This document shows positions 18,433 to 26,817 of a stretch of DNA of 37,635 bases, one piece after another. A program made the translations under genes and the position numbers. The stretch comes from Vibrio maritimus (GTDB lineage Bacteria; Pseudomonadota; Gammaproteobacteria; Enterobacterales; Vibrionaceae), in NCBI GenBank assembly GCA_003263775.1, contig JYJJ01000053.1, forward strand, positions 1-37,635. The letters run 5' to 3'. Each line of letters opens with the position of its first letter. Position 1 is the first letter of the stretch. Below the pieces are notes generated by a model. That model saw only the letters and a program-made list of their open reading frames with translations. It was not told the origin of the DNA and did not search any database.

Positions 18433-19658
18433 ATGTACGCCACCTACGTGGCTCGTCAGCCCATTTTCAATGCACGTCGGCATACTTTGGGCTACGAGCT
18501 ACTGTTTCGTGATGGTGAGCGCAATGCGTTTCCGGCTCATGTTGAGGCTAACCGAGCGACTTATCGCCTTATTGCAGAAAATTTCCTTGCTCTCGGGTTA
18601 ACCCCACGATCTCCAATTCCCGCTGCTTCATTAATTTCCCGCAACAGAGTCTAATACGCCGCTTGCCACTTATTTTGCCAAAAGAGCGAGTGGTGATTGA
18701 GATCTTGGAAACCTGCGAGCCCAATGATGAGCTTTATGAGGCAATCAAAGAGCTATCGCGCAGCGGTTACATGATTGCTCTTGATGATTTCGTTTATAAG
18801 GAAGCGTGGGAGCGTTTCCTCCCCTTTGTGCAGATCGTTAAGCTCGACATCATGTCGATGGGTGTCGAACAAGCTTGTCAATTTGTTCAACGTCAGAAAG
18901 CCAAAGGCAGTCCAAGGCACTATTTGGCTGAACGAGTTGAAACGGAACAGGAGTTTTTACTCACCAAGCAGGCTGGATTTAAGTTCTTTCAGGGTTTTTT
19001 CTTTAGCAAGCCCATCATGGAGAAGCAGGTCTATATTAGTCCTGAGCAGCTGGTGGCTATGGAGCTGTTTCAGCAAGTGTGTGTGCCTGAAGTTGATTTT
19101 GATAAAATTGAACAGATTGTCGCCAAGGACGTCTCCTTATCCTACAAGCTACTGCAGTTTGTGAATACCATGAGTCCGCGCCTAGAGTCGGAGATCTCCT
19201 CGTTTCGCCAAGCTTTGGTCTATCTTGGACAAGACAAGCTCAAGCTGTTTGTATCACTTACAGTGGCGTCATTTATCTCAAGCAATAAGCCTAAAGCTCT
19301 GTATGAGCTATCGCTGCAGCGAGCGCAATTTTGCCGTTTAATGACCAAATACCCGCCATTTAGACAATACAAAGATCAAGCCTTCATGATTGGTTTGTTC
19401 TCGATATTGGATGCGTTGATGGATCTCTCTCTTGAGCAGTTGATTACTCAACTGCCGTTATGTGAAGAGATAAAGCGCGCTTTGCTTGAGCGTCAGGGAC
19501 CCTATGGTCGTTTATTGCTGATTGGTGAGTGTTTTGAATCTGCAGACTGGCAAGGGCTCGAGCAGCACCGAGTGCAGCTTGGTGTGTCACAAAATCAGGT
19601 GTTTGCAGCGCTGGCCGATGCACAGCGCTGGAGCCAAAAAGTTCAAGCGTTGAGTTAA
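18433..19658 (+). pseudogene. EAL-HDOD signalling protein, interrupted by a single-base frameshift
   Basis: This is a roughly 408-residue protein of the EAL-HDOD class (vibrio CdgJ is an example). The N-terminal EAL-like domain starts MYATYVARQPIFNARRHTLG and has ELL where active enzymes have EAL, so it is probably not an active c-di-GMP phosphodiesterase. The HDOD domain follows (SYKLLQFVNTMSPR, SFRQALVYLGQDKLK). The frame breaks at GGG 18595-18597; one more G gives LALGVNPTISNSRCFINFPQ and joins both parts. The gene starts 15 bp after rhtB and ends 2 bp from the convergent amidohydrolase gene. The defect may be a sequencing artefact. Confidence 0.86.
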
Positions 19659-19660
19659 TC

Positions 19661-20680
19661 TCATTTCTGCTGCGTTTCCTTCGGTAACACACTCAGCATA
19701 TTCTGGTAGGCCATCTTGTCGGCAACGTGCTTCGGCAGTGCGGACAAGATCGGCGACCATACAGCCAAGGCCCTTGGCTGATATTGGAACTGTCCAACCA
19801 CATCACTACCAATCATAAACCGCTCGGGATAGGCTTCAATTAGCGATAGCCAGCGGCGGTCAATTTGCCCCTGAGGCATCATAACCTCAATCAAACTCCA
19901 CGATGCCAAGATATACAGGTTATCGTGCTCGCTCAGCAAATCAGCAACGGTCTGGTACAGAAACTTCATGGTGATGGTTCTGGTCAGTGTCGTCGTCGTT
20001 CCTGCGTGCGCCCATAGAAAACGGGTATTAGGGTGCTGACTCAGCGCTTGTTCGAGCTCTTGCAAGTAAAGCGGGTTGTCTTCTCGTTGTGACGTGATGT
20101 TGGTGTGCAGCAGTACCGGCATATCGTGTTGCGCGGCGAGGTCATACACCTTGCTTAGTGCAGGGTGGTTAGCCCGCGGTTTTTCATCTGAAGTTAACGC
20201 TGTTAGGTGGTCATGGCGGGTGATCACTTCGCCAATACCTTTCCAGAACCCAGGACGGTAGTTGAGCTCTCGCTCGATATGCTCTGCGGCATTCATGTCT
20301 GTGGTGTTGAAGCCACTGATAAATGGGTGCAGTCTGGCTTGGCTTTCGGTTGGCAATGATTCCACTTCACGTGCGATGAGCTCATCGGTGAAAGAGTAGT
20401 AATACACAGGGGTATCGTCACCGTAGACGAAGCGGGGCGCTTTTGGTGCACTGGCATCCCACTTTTTCATCACGGGTAAGCCCATAACGTAAGCATGATC
20501 GATGTTTTGCTCGTCCATGGTGCTGATTAATGCGGCAGCGCCATCTGAGCGTTGGAAATAGTCAACAAGGTGTACTTCGGCGTCATTGACGCGACCTTGA
20601 TAGGCAGCGCTGCAGCCAGATGAGAGTATGGCAAAACACGCGAGCACTGTATTGCGTGTTGCGTTTGAGGCTAATTTCAT
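19661..20680 (-). CDS. amidohydrolase-superfamily lipoprotein
   Basis: The 339-residue product has a lipoprotein signal with lipobox LSSGC (lipidated C23) and an amidohydrolase 2-type TIM-barrel body. Motifs include VHLVDYFQRS, HPFISGF, a metal-site-like LLHTNITS, a WAHAGTT strand end and the terminal IGSDVVG. The canonical HxH near the N-terminus is replaced by HLVDYF, so catalysis is not assured. Substrate unknown. It converges with the EAL-HDOD gene. Confidence 0.75.
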   Translation of the reverse strand: MKLASNATRNTVLACFAILSSGCSAAYQGRVNDAEVHLVDYFQRSDGAAALISTMDEQNIDHAYVMGLPVMKKWDASAPKAPRFVYGDDTPVYYYSFTDELIAREVESLPTESQARLHPFISGFNTTDMNAAEHIERELNYRPGFWKGIGEVITRHDHLTALTSDEKPRANHPALSKVYDLAAQHDMPVLLHTNITSQREDNPLYLQELEQALSQHPNTRFLWAHAGTTTTLTRTITMKFLYQTVADLLSEHDNLYILASWSLIEVMMPQGQIDRRWLSLIEAYPERFMIGSDVVGQFQYQPRALAVWSPILSALPKHVADKMAYQNMLSVLPKETQQK

Positions 20681-20776
20681 GATTTACGTCCCTGTGATTT
20701 AGCTTTGCTAAAACTATCACGGCTAACGCTATCACGACAGTTAAGTGACCTAAATCGAAGCGGTTTGCTGTTCTTA

Positions 20777-21096
20777 CTAACGCTTAAGAGCGAAGTGTAA
20801 GAATTTATCACCTTGATAGGTCAGCATCCCTTTGTCACCAGGGTTGAGGTGGTGATAATAGTGAACGCCGATCTGAAACTCTCGCTTGGGCCCGAAGCTG
20901 CCTTTTTGAATATAGATCCAATACTCGTCTTCTTGCGTCGGGTCTTCGGTGGCAACCACCTGCTTATCGAGTATAGTGACCGCGGCTTTTCGCTCCGGTG
21001 CATCGACACCAAACGTGTGCTTTCGTTGAACAAAAACAAAGAGATAGCCGCGACGCCAATCAGTAGCACCACCGCTAGAATGAGAGAGATAGGCAT
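20777..21096 (-). pseudogene. DUF2500 (YhhM-like) membrane protein, interrupted by a single-base frameshift
   Basis: A small DUF2500 protein. One frame gives the membrane anchor MPISLILAVVLLIGVAAISL from the ATG at 21096; another gives the soluble domain (VQRKHTFGVDAPERKAAV, EYWIYIQKGSFGPKREFQ, LTYQGDKFLHFALKR). They join if the T5 run (plus coordinates 21032-21036, read as A5) had six bases: ISLFFVQRKHTFGVD. The corrected length is 106 residues. In E. coli yhhM lies beside yhhN and yhhL near rsmD-ftsY, as the related genes do here. Function unknown. Confidence 0.83.
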
Positions 21097-21354
21097 ACAA
21101 ACCTCGTATATTCCAATGCGCTGGAAGTAAGATCGCATAAAAACCGCAGAAAATAAGCTGTCATCGTGTGTTTTGCCGAGAATTTTAGGCTCATATCACA
21201 CAAAAGGCAGTGGAATTAGGGTTAAATCTTTACTTGAATTTACCTAACAATTGTCGAATTCTTAATACAGATGGTTAACAATGGAGTGAACCGAAAGTAA
21301 AGACATGAGCCAGCACGGCTTTTTTACATTTCGCAGGTGTTGGGAGGGATGGAT

Positions 21355-21726
21355 ATGTCTGATATAGAAAGTGTGGTTTTACGCACAAGACGTTTGGAAA
21401 AATTGCTTAGGCAGCAATATCGAGCGGATGGCAAAGGGCTGCATCAGCTAGTGACGAGCTGTGAAGAGCGTCTGCCTCATGACGTGGTTAGCAAGTTGCG
21501 TTATATCGCCACCATTCGCAATAAAATCGTTCATGAGGACGATTTTGAATTGGACGACAAGTCTGGTTTTTTACGTGCTTGCGATGAGTGTGAACAAGAA
21601 CTCACACCACGCAGTAGCCGTTTTATCTGGCGCACAGCGATGTGGTTGATGGCCTTGATCACCTTAATTGCGATGGGCTTTTATTACGTGCACTGGGAGA
21701 AAGTGCTGCACATTCTCGCCAAATAA
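21355..21726 (+). CDS. membrane-anchored HEPN/DUF4145-like small protein
   Basis: A 123-residue protein starting at the ATG at 21355 behind a GGGAGGG ribosome binding site (in-frame ATG at 21349 possible). The first 90 residues are helical and charged and contain RNKIVHEDDF, which fits the R-x4-6-H signature of HEPN and DUF4145 proteins. A C-terminal segment (RTAMWLMALITLIAMGFYYV) is a likely membrane span, so the helical part would face the cytosol. I do not recognise a characterised homologue. It stands alone, ending 66 bp before a strong terminator. Confidence 0.72.
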   Translation: MSDIESVVLRTRRLEKLLRQQYRADGKGLHQLVTSCEERLPHDVVSKLRYIATIRNKIVHEDDFELDDKSGFLRACDECEQELTPRSSRFIWRTAMWLMALITLIAMGFYYVHWEKVLHILAK

Positions 21727-21791
21727 TCGTATGGGGTAGTCGATGGACGCTTAAGCGAGCGGCTAGCCTGGCCATTCATCAAACAGAAACG

Positions 21792-21821
21792 AAAAAGGGA
21801 CGCTGAAAGCGTCCCTTTTTT
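21792..21821. terminator. strong bidirectional terminator
   Basis: AAAAAGGGACGC pairs with GCGTCCCTTTTT around a TGAAA loop. It would end the HEPN-like gene on the plus strand and the small ORF on the minus strand. Confidence 0.94.
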
Positions 21822-21848
21822 GATCTTGCGGCTTTGACTCAGTCAATA

Positions 21849-21929
21849 CTAGTAAAGCATTGGCAGTGTCATTAGCCCTACTACTACGGCTATCATCACT
21901 AGACCTTGCTTCTGAGAAGATGAAATCAT
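21849..21929 (-). CDS. 26-residue hydrophobic small protein
   Basis: The ATG at 21929 has an excellent ribosome binding site (AAAGGAG, seven bases upstream). The product begins MISSSQKQGLVMIAVV and ends LMTLPMLY. A short polar N-terminus is followed by about 18 hydrophobic residues, which fits a single membrane span. A plausible promoter lies upstream (21967-21996) and a strong terminator 28 bp after the stop, so the whole forms a compact transcription unit. I do not recognise a family. The evidence is architecture only; no codon statistics are possible at this length. Confidence 0.68.
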   Translation of the reverse strand: MISSSQKQGLVMIAVVVGLMTLPMLY

Positions 21930-21966
21930 AACACTGCTCCTTTCAATAATTCTGTCGTTGGAAATA

Positions 21967-21996
21967 AGAATAGCACTGTTTTTGGCTTTTAGGCAA
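21967..21996 (-). promoter_or_regulatory. putative sigma-70 promoter of the 26-residue ORF
   Basis: On the minus strand TTGCCT (21996-21991) is separated by 18 bp from TATTCT (21972-21967). This is 38 bp upstream of the ORF start. Both elements match consensus at four of six positions. Confidence 0.45.
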
Positions 21997-22378
21997 TAAT
22001 ATTCTTTGATTCTTTCCATTTTATGACGTTTTCTAACGTTAATTTGATCTTAATGCCACAAAGAAACAGTGTATTTATTTTGTGTTAATTTTGTCCGCAT
22101 GACGTTTTGTGATGTATATCCGAAATAAGGTGTTGTTTTTATTGAGTTAAATTGTGTTTACATGTTGCTCAATAAACCAAGGTGTACTTTTGAGGCTTTG
22201 GTGTTGTCACTGGTCTCTGTGAGGTTTGTTGTGATGTTCGGGCTAGGGTTTTTCGCCGCAGCTATCTTGAGGGGTGAGAAATTGGTCTGGGTTTTCTTGC
22301 TCAGTGATAGAAAATCGTTTTTTTTGTTAGGTTATTAGAAAGTTAACGTTTCTTATTGTCGATTATTTTTAGATTAAT

Positions 22379-22394
22379 ACTGTTTTAAAACAGT
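22379..22394. repeat. 16-bp perfect palindrome ACTGTTTTAAAACAGT
   Basis: A perfect dyad in the middle of the AT-rich gap, about 270 bp upstream of the YhhN-family gene. CTGT and ACAG are separated by six bases, not the eight of a LexA box, so it is not an SOS site of normal spacing. It could be an operator for an unidentified dimeric regulator. Confidence 0.5.
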
Positions 22395-22664
22395 TAGTTA
22401 TGGATGTGATAGGGCGCGAGTATGAAAGAAATATGTTGCCATGTTCAAGTAGAGCAGAAGAAATAGAAGCTCTATTATCCAATAGCAAGGTAAACGTTTG
22501 CTTTTTAAGTTCATGCTTTTGTCAGTAACAAGGCCTGTAAAGGCGTGAAATTTGCCAATGTCAAAACGAGAATGGTTTAGTTTAAGACAAGTCCAACTTT
22601 TACCCCTTACCACTGGACAGGATAAGTGAGCTTCATACACTGGGAGCGATAATAAGAACTGGGT

Positions 22665-23302
22665 ATGTGTATGTGGAGTTGGCTGGCAGTCGCGCTTTCG
22701 GGCTTGCTGTATATTTTTGCGGATGAAAAAGGGGACAAGGTCAGAATGGTGCTGTTCAGTTTGCTGACGCATGCACTGTTGGCCACAATGATCTTGGCCA
22801 CTGACCATTTGCAGTCCTATCAAATGTGGATGTTGCTCGGGCTTGGGGTGTTCGCGGTGAGCGACGCGATAGCGCAGTGGCAACAGCATACTAAATTGAG
22901 CTTTGTGGGCTTTATTATTGCTCAGCTGGTTTATAGTTGGGGGATGTGGGGCGTCGTGGACAGTCAGTTTGTGCTCTGGTTGCCTGCATTACTTCTTTGT
23001 ATTGCTATCGTGACGTTTTTGCTACTTTTACCGCGTTTGGATTCATTTTTAATGCCAGTGGCATTCATGGGGCTATCTTTAGTGCACTTGCTTTGTGCTG
23101 CAGGAGAGGCGTGGCTCGTCGCCGGAACATCATCATCCACCCTAGGCTTTGCCGGGGGCTGGTATTGATGCTATCTGCACTGCTTTTGGCACTCGACCAG
23201 TATCACTTTCAATCTAGGCGAGCTCGTTATGCGGTATCTGGCAGTTACTATGCCGCGCAAAGTTTGCTGGTCGCTTCTGCTTTGTCTTTCGCGGTACAGT
23301 AA
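22665..23302 (+). pseudogene. YhhN/TMEM86-family (lysoplasmalogenase-like) membrane protein, interrupted by a single-base frameshift
   Basis: A multi-span protein. The first frame gives MWSWLAVALSGLLYIFADEK (preceded by Met-Cys if the ATG at 22665 is used) and about seven hydrophobic segments, including the conserved FAVSDAIAQW. The second frame supplies LVLMLSALLLALDQYHF and the C-terminus SYYAAQSLLVASAL. The break is at GGGGG 23154-23158; a sixth G gives GFAGGLVLMLSALLLALD. The corrected length is about 212 residues, usual for YhhN. Eukaryotic TMEM86 members hydrolyse lysoplasmalogens; the bacterial substrate is unsettled. Likely sequencing artefact. Confidence 0.85.
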
Positions 23303-23401
23303 CCGTCCTTATGTTTAAGCCAGAGCCTTTGCGATAGATCATCATGATGGGTAATAAACTGGGCTAGCATGGCGATCTGAACATTTAGTAAGGTATTCAT
23401 C

Positions 23402-23641
23402 ATGACAGCATCTGAGATTCACGCTCATAAAGTTCTTAATCTGTTGCGCGAGCAGCCGATGAGTCGAACGCAACTTGAGCAAACCGTTATTGAGCAGTTT
23501 GGCGCCAATGCCACTTTTCGCACTTGCAGTCGCGATGGTTTTGACCTTGACTCATTGTTAGCATTTTTTGTCGAAAAGCAAAAAGTGATTGAGAATGATG
23601 GACTGTGGAGCCTAAACATCGAGCGAGTCTGTTCTCACTAA
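23402..23641 (+). CDS. YecH-family metal-binding protein
   Basis: A 79-residue protein resembling YecH: HAHKVLNLL at the N-terminus, a winged-helix-like middle (MSRTQLEQTVIEQFG), ATFRTCSRDGFD, and a C-terminal RVCSH. The conserved His and Cys residues are proposed to bind a metal. The function is not established. It starts at the ATG at 23402 after an AAGG site and appears to be a single gene between the yhhN-like and marC-like genes. Confidence 0.82.
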   Translation: MTASEIHAHKVLNLLREQPMSRTQLEQTVIEQFGANATFRTCSRDGFDLDSLLAFFVEKQKVIENDGLWSLNIERVCSH

Positions 23642-23694
23642 ACGATAAATAGCCTGCTATACTCCCAGAAAATTTCGTTAGCAGGCTGTAATCC

Positions 23695-24279
23695 ATGGAT
23701 ATTCTTTCAGCGGCGACCATGTTATTCCTCATCATGGATCCGCTTGGCAACCTTCCCATCATTCTTTCAATACTCAAGCACATCGATCCTGAGCGTCGTC
23801 GCAAAATATTGATACGCGAGTTGTGCTTTGCTTTGCTCATTCTGCTTCTGTTCCTTTTTGCAGGCAAAAGTATACTTAGCTTCTTACACGTTGAGCCGGA
23901 AACGCTGAGCATTTCGGGCGGTATTATCTTGTTCATCATTGCGATTCGGATGATTTTCCCGCAGGCGGGCAGTGTGACAGGTTTAGCTGCAGGTGAAGAG
24001 CCATTCATTGTCCCTATGGCGATCCCTATGATTGCAGGGCCATCGGTGATTGCGTCCGTTTTACTGCTCTCAACACAAAATCCAGACAGCCTGGTTGAGC
24101 TGTCTGCTGCGGTGTTAATTGCTTGGGGCGCGACCTTCTTTATTTTGATGTTCTACAACTTCTTCCACAAACTGCTGGGAGAAAGGGGATTGAAAGCGGT
24201 CGAGCGCTTGATGGGCCTATTACTCGTGATGATTTCTACCCAAATGTTCCTAAACGGTGTGAAAAGCTACATGGGTTAA
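23695..24279 (+). CDS. MarC/YhgN-family (UPF0056) inner-membrane protein
   Basis: A 194-residue protein with six likely membrane spans and the family motifs MDPLGNLPIIL near the N-terminus and VPMAIPMIAGPSVIA in the middle. The family was once linked to multiple antibiotic resistance, but that link was not upheld; transport of small molecules is presumed. It ends at a strong terminator shared with the convergent DUF1145 gene. Confidence 0.88.
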   Translation: MDILSAATMLFLIMDPLGNLPIILSILKHIDPERRRKILIRELCFALLILLLFLFAGKSILSFLHVEPETLSISGGIILFIIAIRMIFPQAGSVTGLAAGEEPFIVPMAIPMIAGPSVIASVLLLSTQNPDSLVELSAAVLIAWGATFFILMFYNFFHKLLGERGLKAVERLMGLLLVMISTQMFLNGVKSYMG

Positions 24280-24298
24280 TCGTGACACGTAAATAACA

Positions 24299-24326
24299 AA
24301 AAGAGCCGCATTCGCGGCTCTTTTTT
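24299..24326. terminator. bidirectional terminator between the yhgN-like and DUF1145 genes
   Basis: GAGCCGC (24303-24309) pairs with GCGGCTC (24314-24320) around ATTC, flanked by A and T runs. Confidence 0.94.
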
Positions 24327-24347
24327 ATAGTTTGTTTGAGAAGGGGT

Positions 24348-24656
24348 CTACTTTTGCTCCTGGCTTTCGTCATCTTGCTCAGGCGCCGGTCCCATCATGT
24401 ACTTTTGGCGGATATCCAGCAGCGCGAAAATACCAAACGCCAGTATTGAGTATTTCTCCCAAGTGCCGAGTTTGAGCTTGTCGCCGAACGCACCAATGAA
24501 AATTGCCATTTGAATACCGTGCATCATAAATAGGAATGCGGTCATGATGTACAGCGCGATCGCGCCCTTACCTGGAAATGGGTGGAAGATGTTTAAGATC
24601 AACACAAACCAAACAAATCCAAAGGCGATTTTTGCTAGCATTAATAGCGCTTTCAT
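24348..24656 (-). CDS. DUF1145 (YhhL-like) membrane protein
   Basis: A 102-residue protein with three hydrophobic segments (about residues 5-25, 31-55 and 68-82), including the conserved NIFHPFPGKGA. E. coli yhhL occupies the same place next to rsmD. Its start overlaps the rsmD stop by 4 bp (ATGA), so the two are translationally coupled. The function is unknown. Confidence 0.85.
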   Translation of the reverse strand: MKALLMLAKIAFGFVWFVLILNIFHPFPGKGAIALYIMTAFLFMMHGIQMAIFIGAFGDKLKLGTWEKYSILAFGIFALLDIRQKYMMGPAPEQDDESQEQK

Positions 24657-25255
24657 TGTGATTCCCTCTCAAATAATCGGTAGCTAACCTGACCCGCTGT
24701 TTTTTCTTTTAAGAGATCCCAGTGCTCTGGGATAGCGTCAAGCTGCAGTTCTTTTTCCGTTTCAATATAGATTAACGCATTGTCAGCGAGCCAGCCATTG
24801 CTCTCTAGACGTTCTATGACATCCGGTAGCAACCCTTTGCGAAAAGGCGGATCGATAAACACCAAATCTTGCGGTTGCCCAGCTTGAGACAAGAAACTCA
24901 GTGCATCACCGTGATGAGCTTTGATGTTGTCTGCTTTGACCAGTGCGATATTACTGACAATTTGCTTGTAGGCTTTGTCATTAAGCTCGATCATAGTGAC
25001 TTGTTCAGCTTGTCTCGATGCGGCTTCAAAACCTAGACCGCCGGAACCGGCGAACAGATCGAGCACCTTGGCGTGCGGAACATCTTGAGCTAGCCAGTTA
25101 AATACCGTCTCTTTAACGCGATCGGTGGTGGGTCTGAGCCCTTCTGCATCGTGCACAGGGAGCTTGCGACCACGCCAAAGTCCGCTGATGATGCGAACAC
25201 TGCCCATCTGGCTCGATGGTTTTTGTGATGGAGTTTGCTTGCGACGTCTAACCAT
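24653..25255 (-). CDS. rsmD: 16S rRNA (guanine-966-N2)-methyltransferase
   Basis: RsmD methylates G966 of 16S rRNA in the 30S particle using S-adenosylmethionine. Its 200-residue product has VRIISGLWRGRKLPV, the RPTTDRVKETVFNWL motif, SAM-binding LDLFAGSGGLGFEA and catalytic FIDPPF. I chose the ATG at 25255 (MVRRRKQTPSQ); an upstream TTG at 25273 would add six residues. It is divergent from ftsY, as in E. coli. Confidence 0.94.
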   Translation of the reverse strand: MVRRRKQTPSQKPSSQMGSVRIISGLWRGRKLPVHDAEGLRPTTDRVKETVFNWLAQDVPHAKVLDLFAGSGGLGFEAASRQAEQVTMIELNDKAYKQIVSNIALVKADNIKAHHGDALSFLSQAGQPQDLVFIDPPFRKGLLPDVIERLESNGWLADNALIYIETEKELQLDAIPEHWDLLKEKTAGQVSYRLFERESQ

Positions 25256-25458
25256 AGATTTTTTGACCGCCAATAAAGTGATACTATAACGGGCTCATTA
25301 AAGAGCTTAAATTGATAAGTGACGAAGTGTACCAATCTCTGAGAAAAGTTTTCACTGCTTTGTCACAATTATTTTTGCAGCGCCAGACGTGAAATAGACG
25401 CGTCTTGGCAACGACGAATTTAAGACATTTGAAAAGACAGTATTCAGGATAGTTTCAG

Positions 25459-26742
25459 ATGACAGAAAAGAAAAAGCGCGGACTCCTCTCTTGGCTCGGT
25501 TTTGGCGATGAAGAGCAAACTGAGCAAAAACAACAAGACACGTCTGCACAGACCGAATCAGAGCAGCCATCAGTAGAATCTGGTGATGAGCAGCAATCGC
25601 AAACTGACAAGGTTGAAGCCAGTGTTGAAGAGACGCTAGAACAGCAAGAAGAGCAAACTGCTCCAGAATCAGTAGAGCCAGACGTGGTTGCTGAGGATGA
25701 AACTCAAGATACTGAAAAAGCAGAAGCAGAAGCAGAAGCAGAAGCAGAAGCAGAAGCAGAAGCAGAAGCAGAAGCAGAAGAGCTTGTCGCTGCGCGCGTT
25801 CAAGAGCAAGAGAAGCCAACAGAAAGCTTCTTCGCACGTCTAAAGCGCAGCTTAAGTCGTACCAAAGCCAACATCGGTGCCGGTTTCTTTGGCCTATTCA
25901 AAGGCAAAGAAATTGACGATGAGCTGTTTGAAGAGCTTGAAGAGCAGCTATTAATTGCTGACGTGGGCATGAACACCACGGTAAAAATTATTGATAACCT
26001 TACAGAAAAAGCGTCTCGTGCCGATTTAAAAGATGGTGAAGCGTTATACGGCCTTCTTAAAGAGGAAATGGCGGAGATCCTAGTCCAGGTTGAAAAACCA
26101 CTGGAAGTGGATACGACCAAAACGCCATTCGTGATCCTTATGGTGGGTGTCAATGGTGTCGGTAAGACGACGACTATCGGTAAGCTGGCGAAGCAATTCC
26201 AGGCTGAAGGCAAGAAAGTCATGCTGGCCGCAGGTGATACCTTCCGTGCGGCTGCCGTTGAGCAGCTTCAAGTATGGGGCGAGCGTAATGACGTTCCTGT
26301 GATTGCTCAGCATACTGGCGCGGATAGTGCCTCTGTTATTTACGATGCGATTGAAGCGGCGAAAGCTCGCGGCGTGGACGTAGTCATCGCCGATACCGCT
26401 GGCCGTTTGCAAAATAAAGCTAACCTTATGGAAGAGCTGCGTAAAATCGTACGCGTGATGAAGAAGATTGATGACTCGGCACCGCACGAAATCATGCTAA
26501 CACTGGATGCAGGCACTGGCCAAAATGCCATTAGCCAAGCGAAACTGTTTAGTGATGTCGCGCCGCTGACTGGTATTACGCTCACCAAACTTGATGGTAC
26601 AGCAAAAGGCGGGGTGATCTTTGCTCTTGCTGATCAATTCCAGATCCCAATCCGCTATATTGGTGTGGGTGAAGGGATTGATGATTTAAGGCCATTTGAG
26701 ACGCAAGATTTTATCGACGCACTGTTTAGTCGCGAAGACTAG
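25459..26742 (+). CDS. ftsY: FtsY, signal recognition particle receptor
   Basis: FtsY is the membrane-bound SRP receptor GTPase that delivers ribosome-nascent chains to SecYEG. The 427-residue protein has an acidic N-terminal A domain, a helical N domain, and an NG GTPase with P-loop GVNGVGKTTTIGKLA (about 229-243), DTFRAAAVEQL, DTAGRLQNK, TKLDGTAKGG and a C-terminal DDLRPF. The A domain has a perfect ten-copy hexanucleotide repeat giving alternating Ala-Glu (listed separately). It is followed by a terminator-like hairpin and then ftsEX. Confidence 0.97.
   Translation: MTEKKKRGLLSWLGFGDEEQTEQKQQDTSAQTESEQPSVESGDEQQSQTDKVEASVEETLEQQEEQTAPESVEPDVVAEDETQDTEKAEAEAEAEAEAEAEAEAEAEELVAARVQEQEKPTESFFARLKRSLSRTKANIGAGFFGLFKGKEIDDELFEELEEQLLIADVGMNTTVKIIDNLTEKASRADLKDGEALYGLLKEEMAEILVQVEKPLEVDTTKTPFVILMVGVNGVGKTTTIGKLAKQFQAEGKKVMLAAGDTFRAAAVEQLQVWGERNDVPVIAQHTGADSASVIYDAIEAAKARGVDVVIADTAGRLQNKANLMEELRKIVRVMKKIDDSAPHEIMLTLDAGTGQNAISQAKLFSDVAPLTGITLTKLDGTAKGGVIFALADQFQIPIRYIGVGEGIDDLRPFETQDFIDALFSRED
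25720..25779 (+). repeat. GCAGAA hexanucleotide repeat, ten perfect copies, within ftsY
   Basis: Sixty bases of exact GCAGAA units encode ten Ala-Glu dipeptides in the acidic A domain. Since the unit is six bases, gain or loss by slippage would change length but keep frame. The reverse strand reads as a poly-Leu ORF, which is a shadow. Confidence 0.95.
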
Positions 26743-26758
26743 TCGATATAAATAATAG

Positions 26759-26782
26759 AAGGGGATGCATGGCATCCCTTTT
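26759..26782 (+). terminator. terminator-like hairpin between ftsY and ftsE
   Basis: GGGATGC (26762-26768) pairs with GCATCCC (26772-26778) around ATG, followed by TTTT. The short T tract suggests partial termination before ftsE. Confidence 0.75.
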
Positions 26783-26817
26783 CTGACCTAGGACGTCCAG
26801 ATCAGAGGAATGATTCG

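Larger units (their letters stand above)
21727..22664. other. 938-bp gap holding a terminator, a small minus-strand ORF and a palindrome
   Basis: No long gene fits here. Going left to right: a strong terminator (21792-21821), a 26-residue ORF with its promoter on the minus strand (21849-21996), then about 650 bp of AT-rich sequence with many T runs. The latter includes a 16-bp perfect palindrome at 22379-22394 and eight consecutive T at 22318-22325. A 58-codon plus-strand ORF (22162-22338) is open but lacks a ribosome binding site. Confidence 0.6.

Noticed and set aside
22162..22338. Plus-strand 58-residue hydrophobic ORF
   Set aside because: It is open, but the ATG at 22162 has no Shine-Dalgarno sequence, and T-rich DNA readily encodes hydrophobic stretches by chance.
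22398..22889. Minus-strand 163-residue ORF
   Set aside because: It lies opposite the yhhN-like gene, lacks a ribosome binding site and has a composition unlike a real protein; it is a shadow.
25352..25837. Minus-strand ORF with a long poly-Leu run
   Set aside because: It is the reverse reading of the GCAGAA repeat in ftsY.
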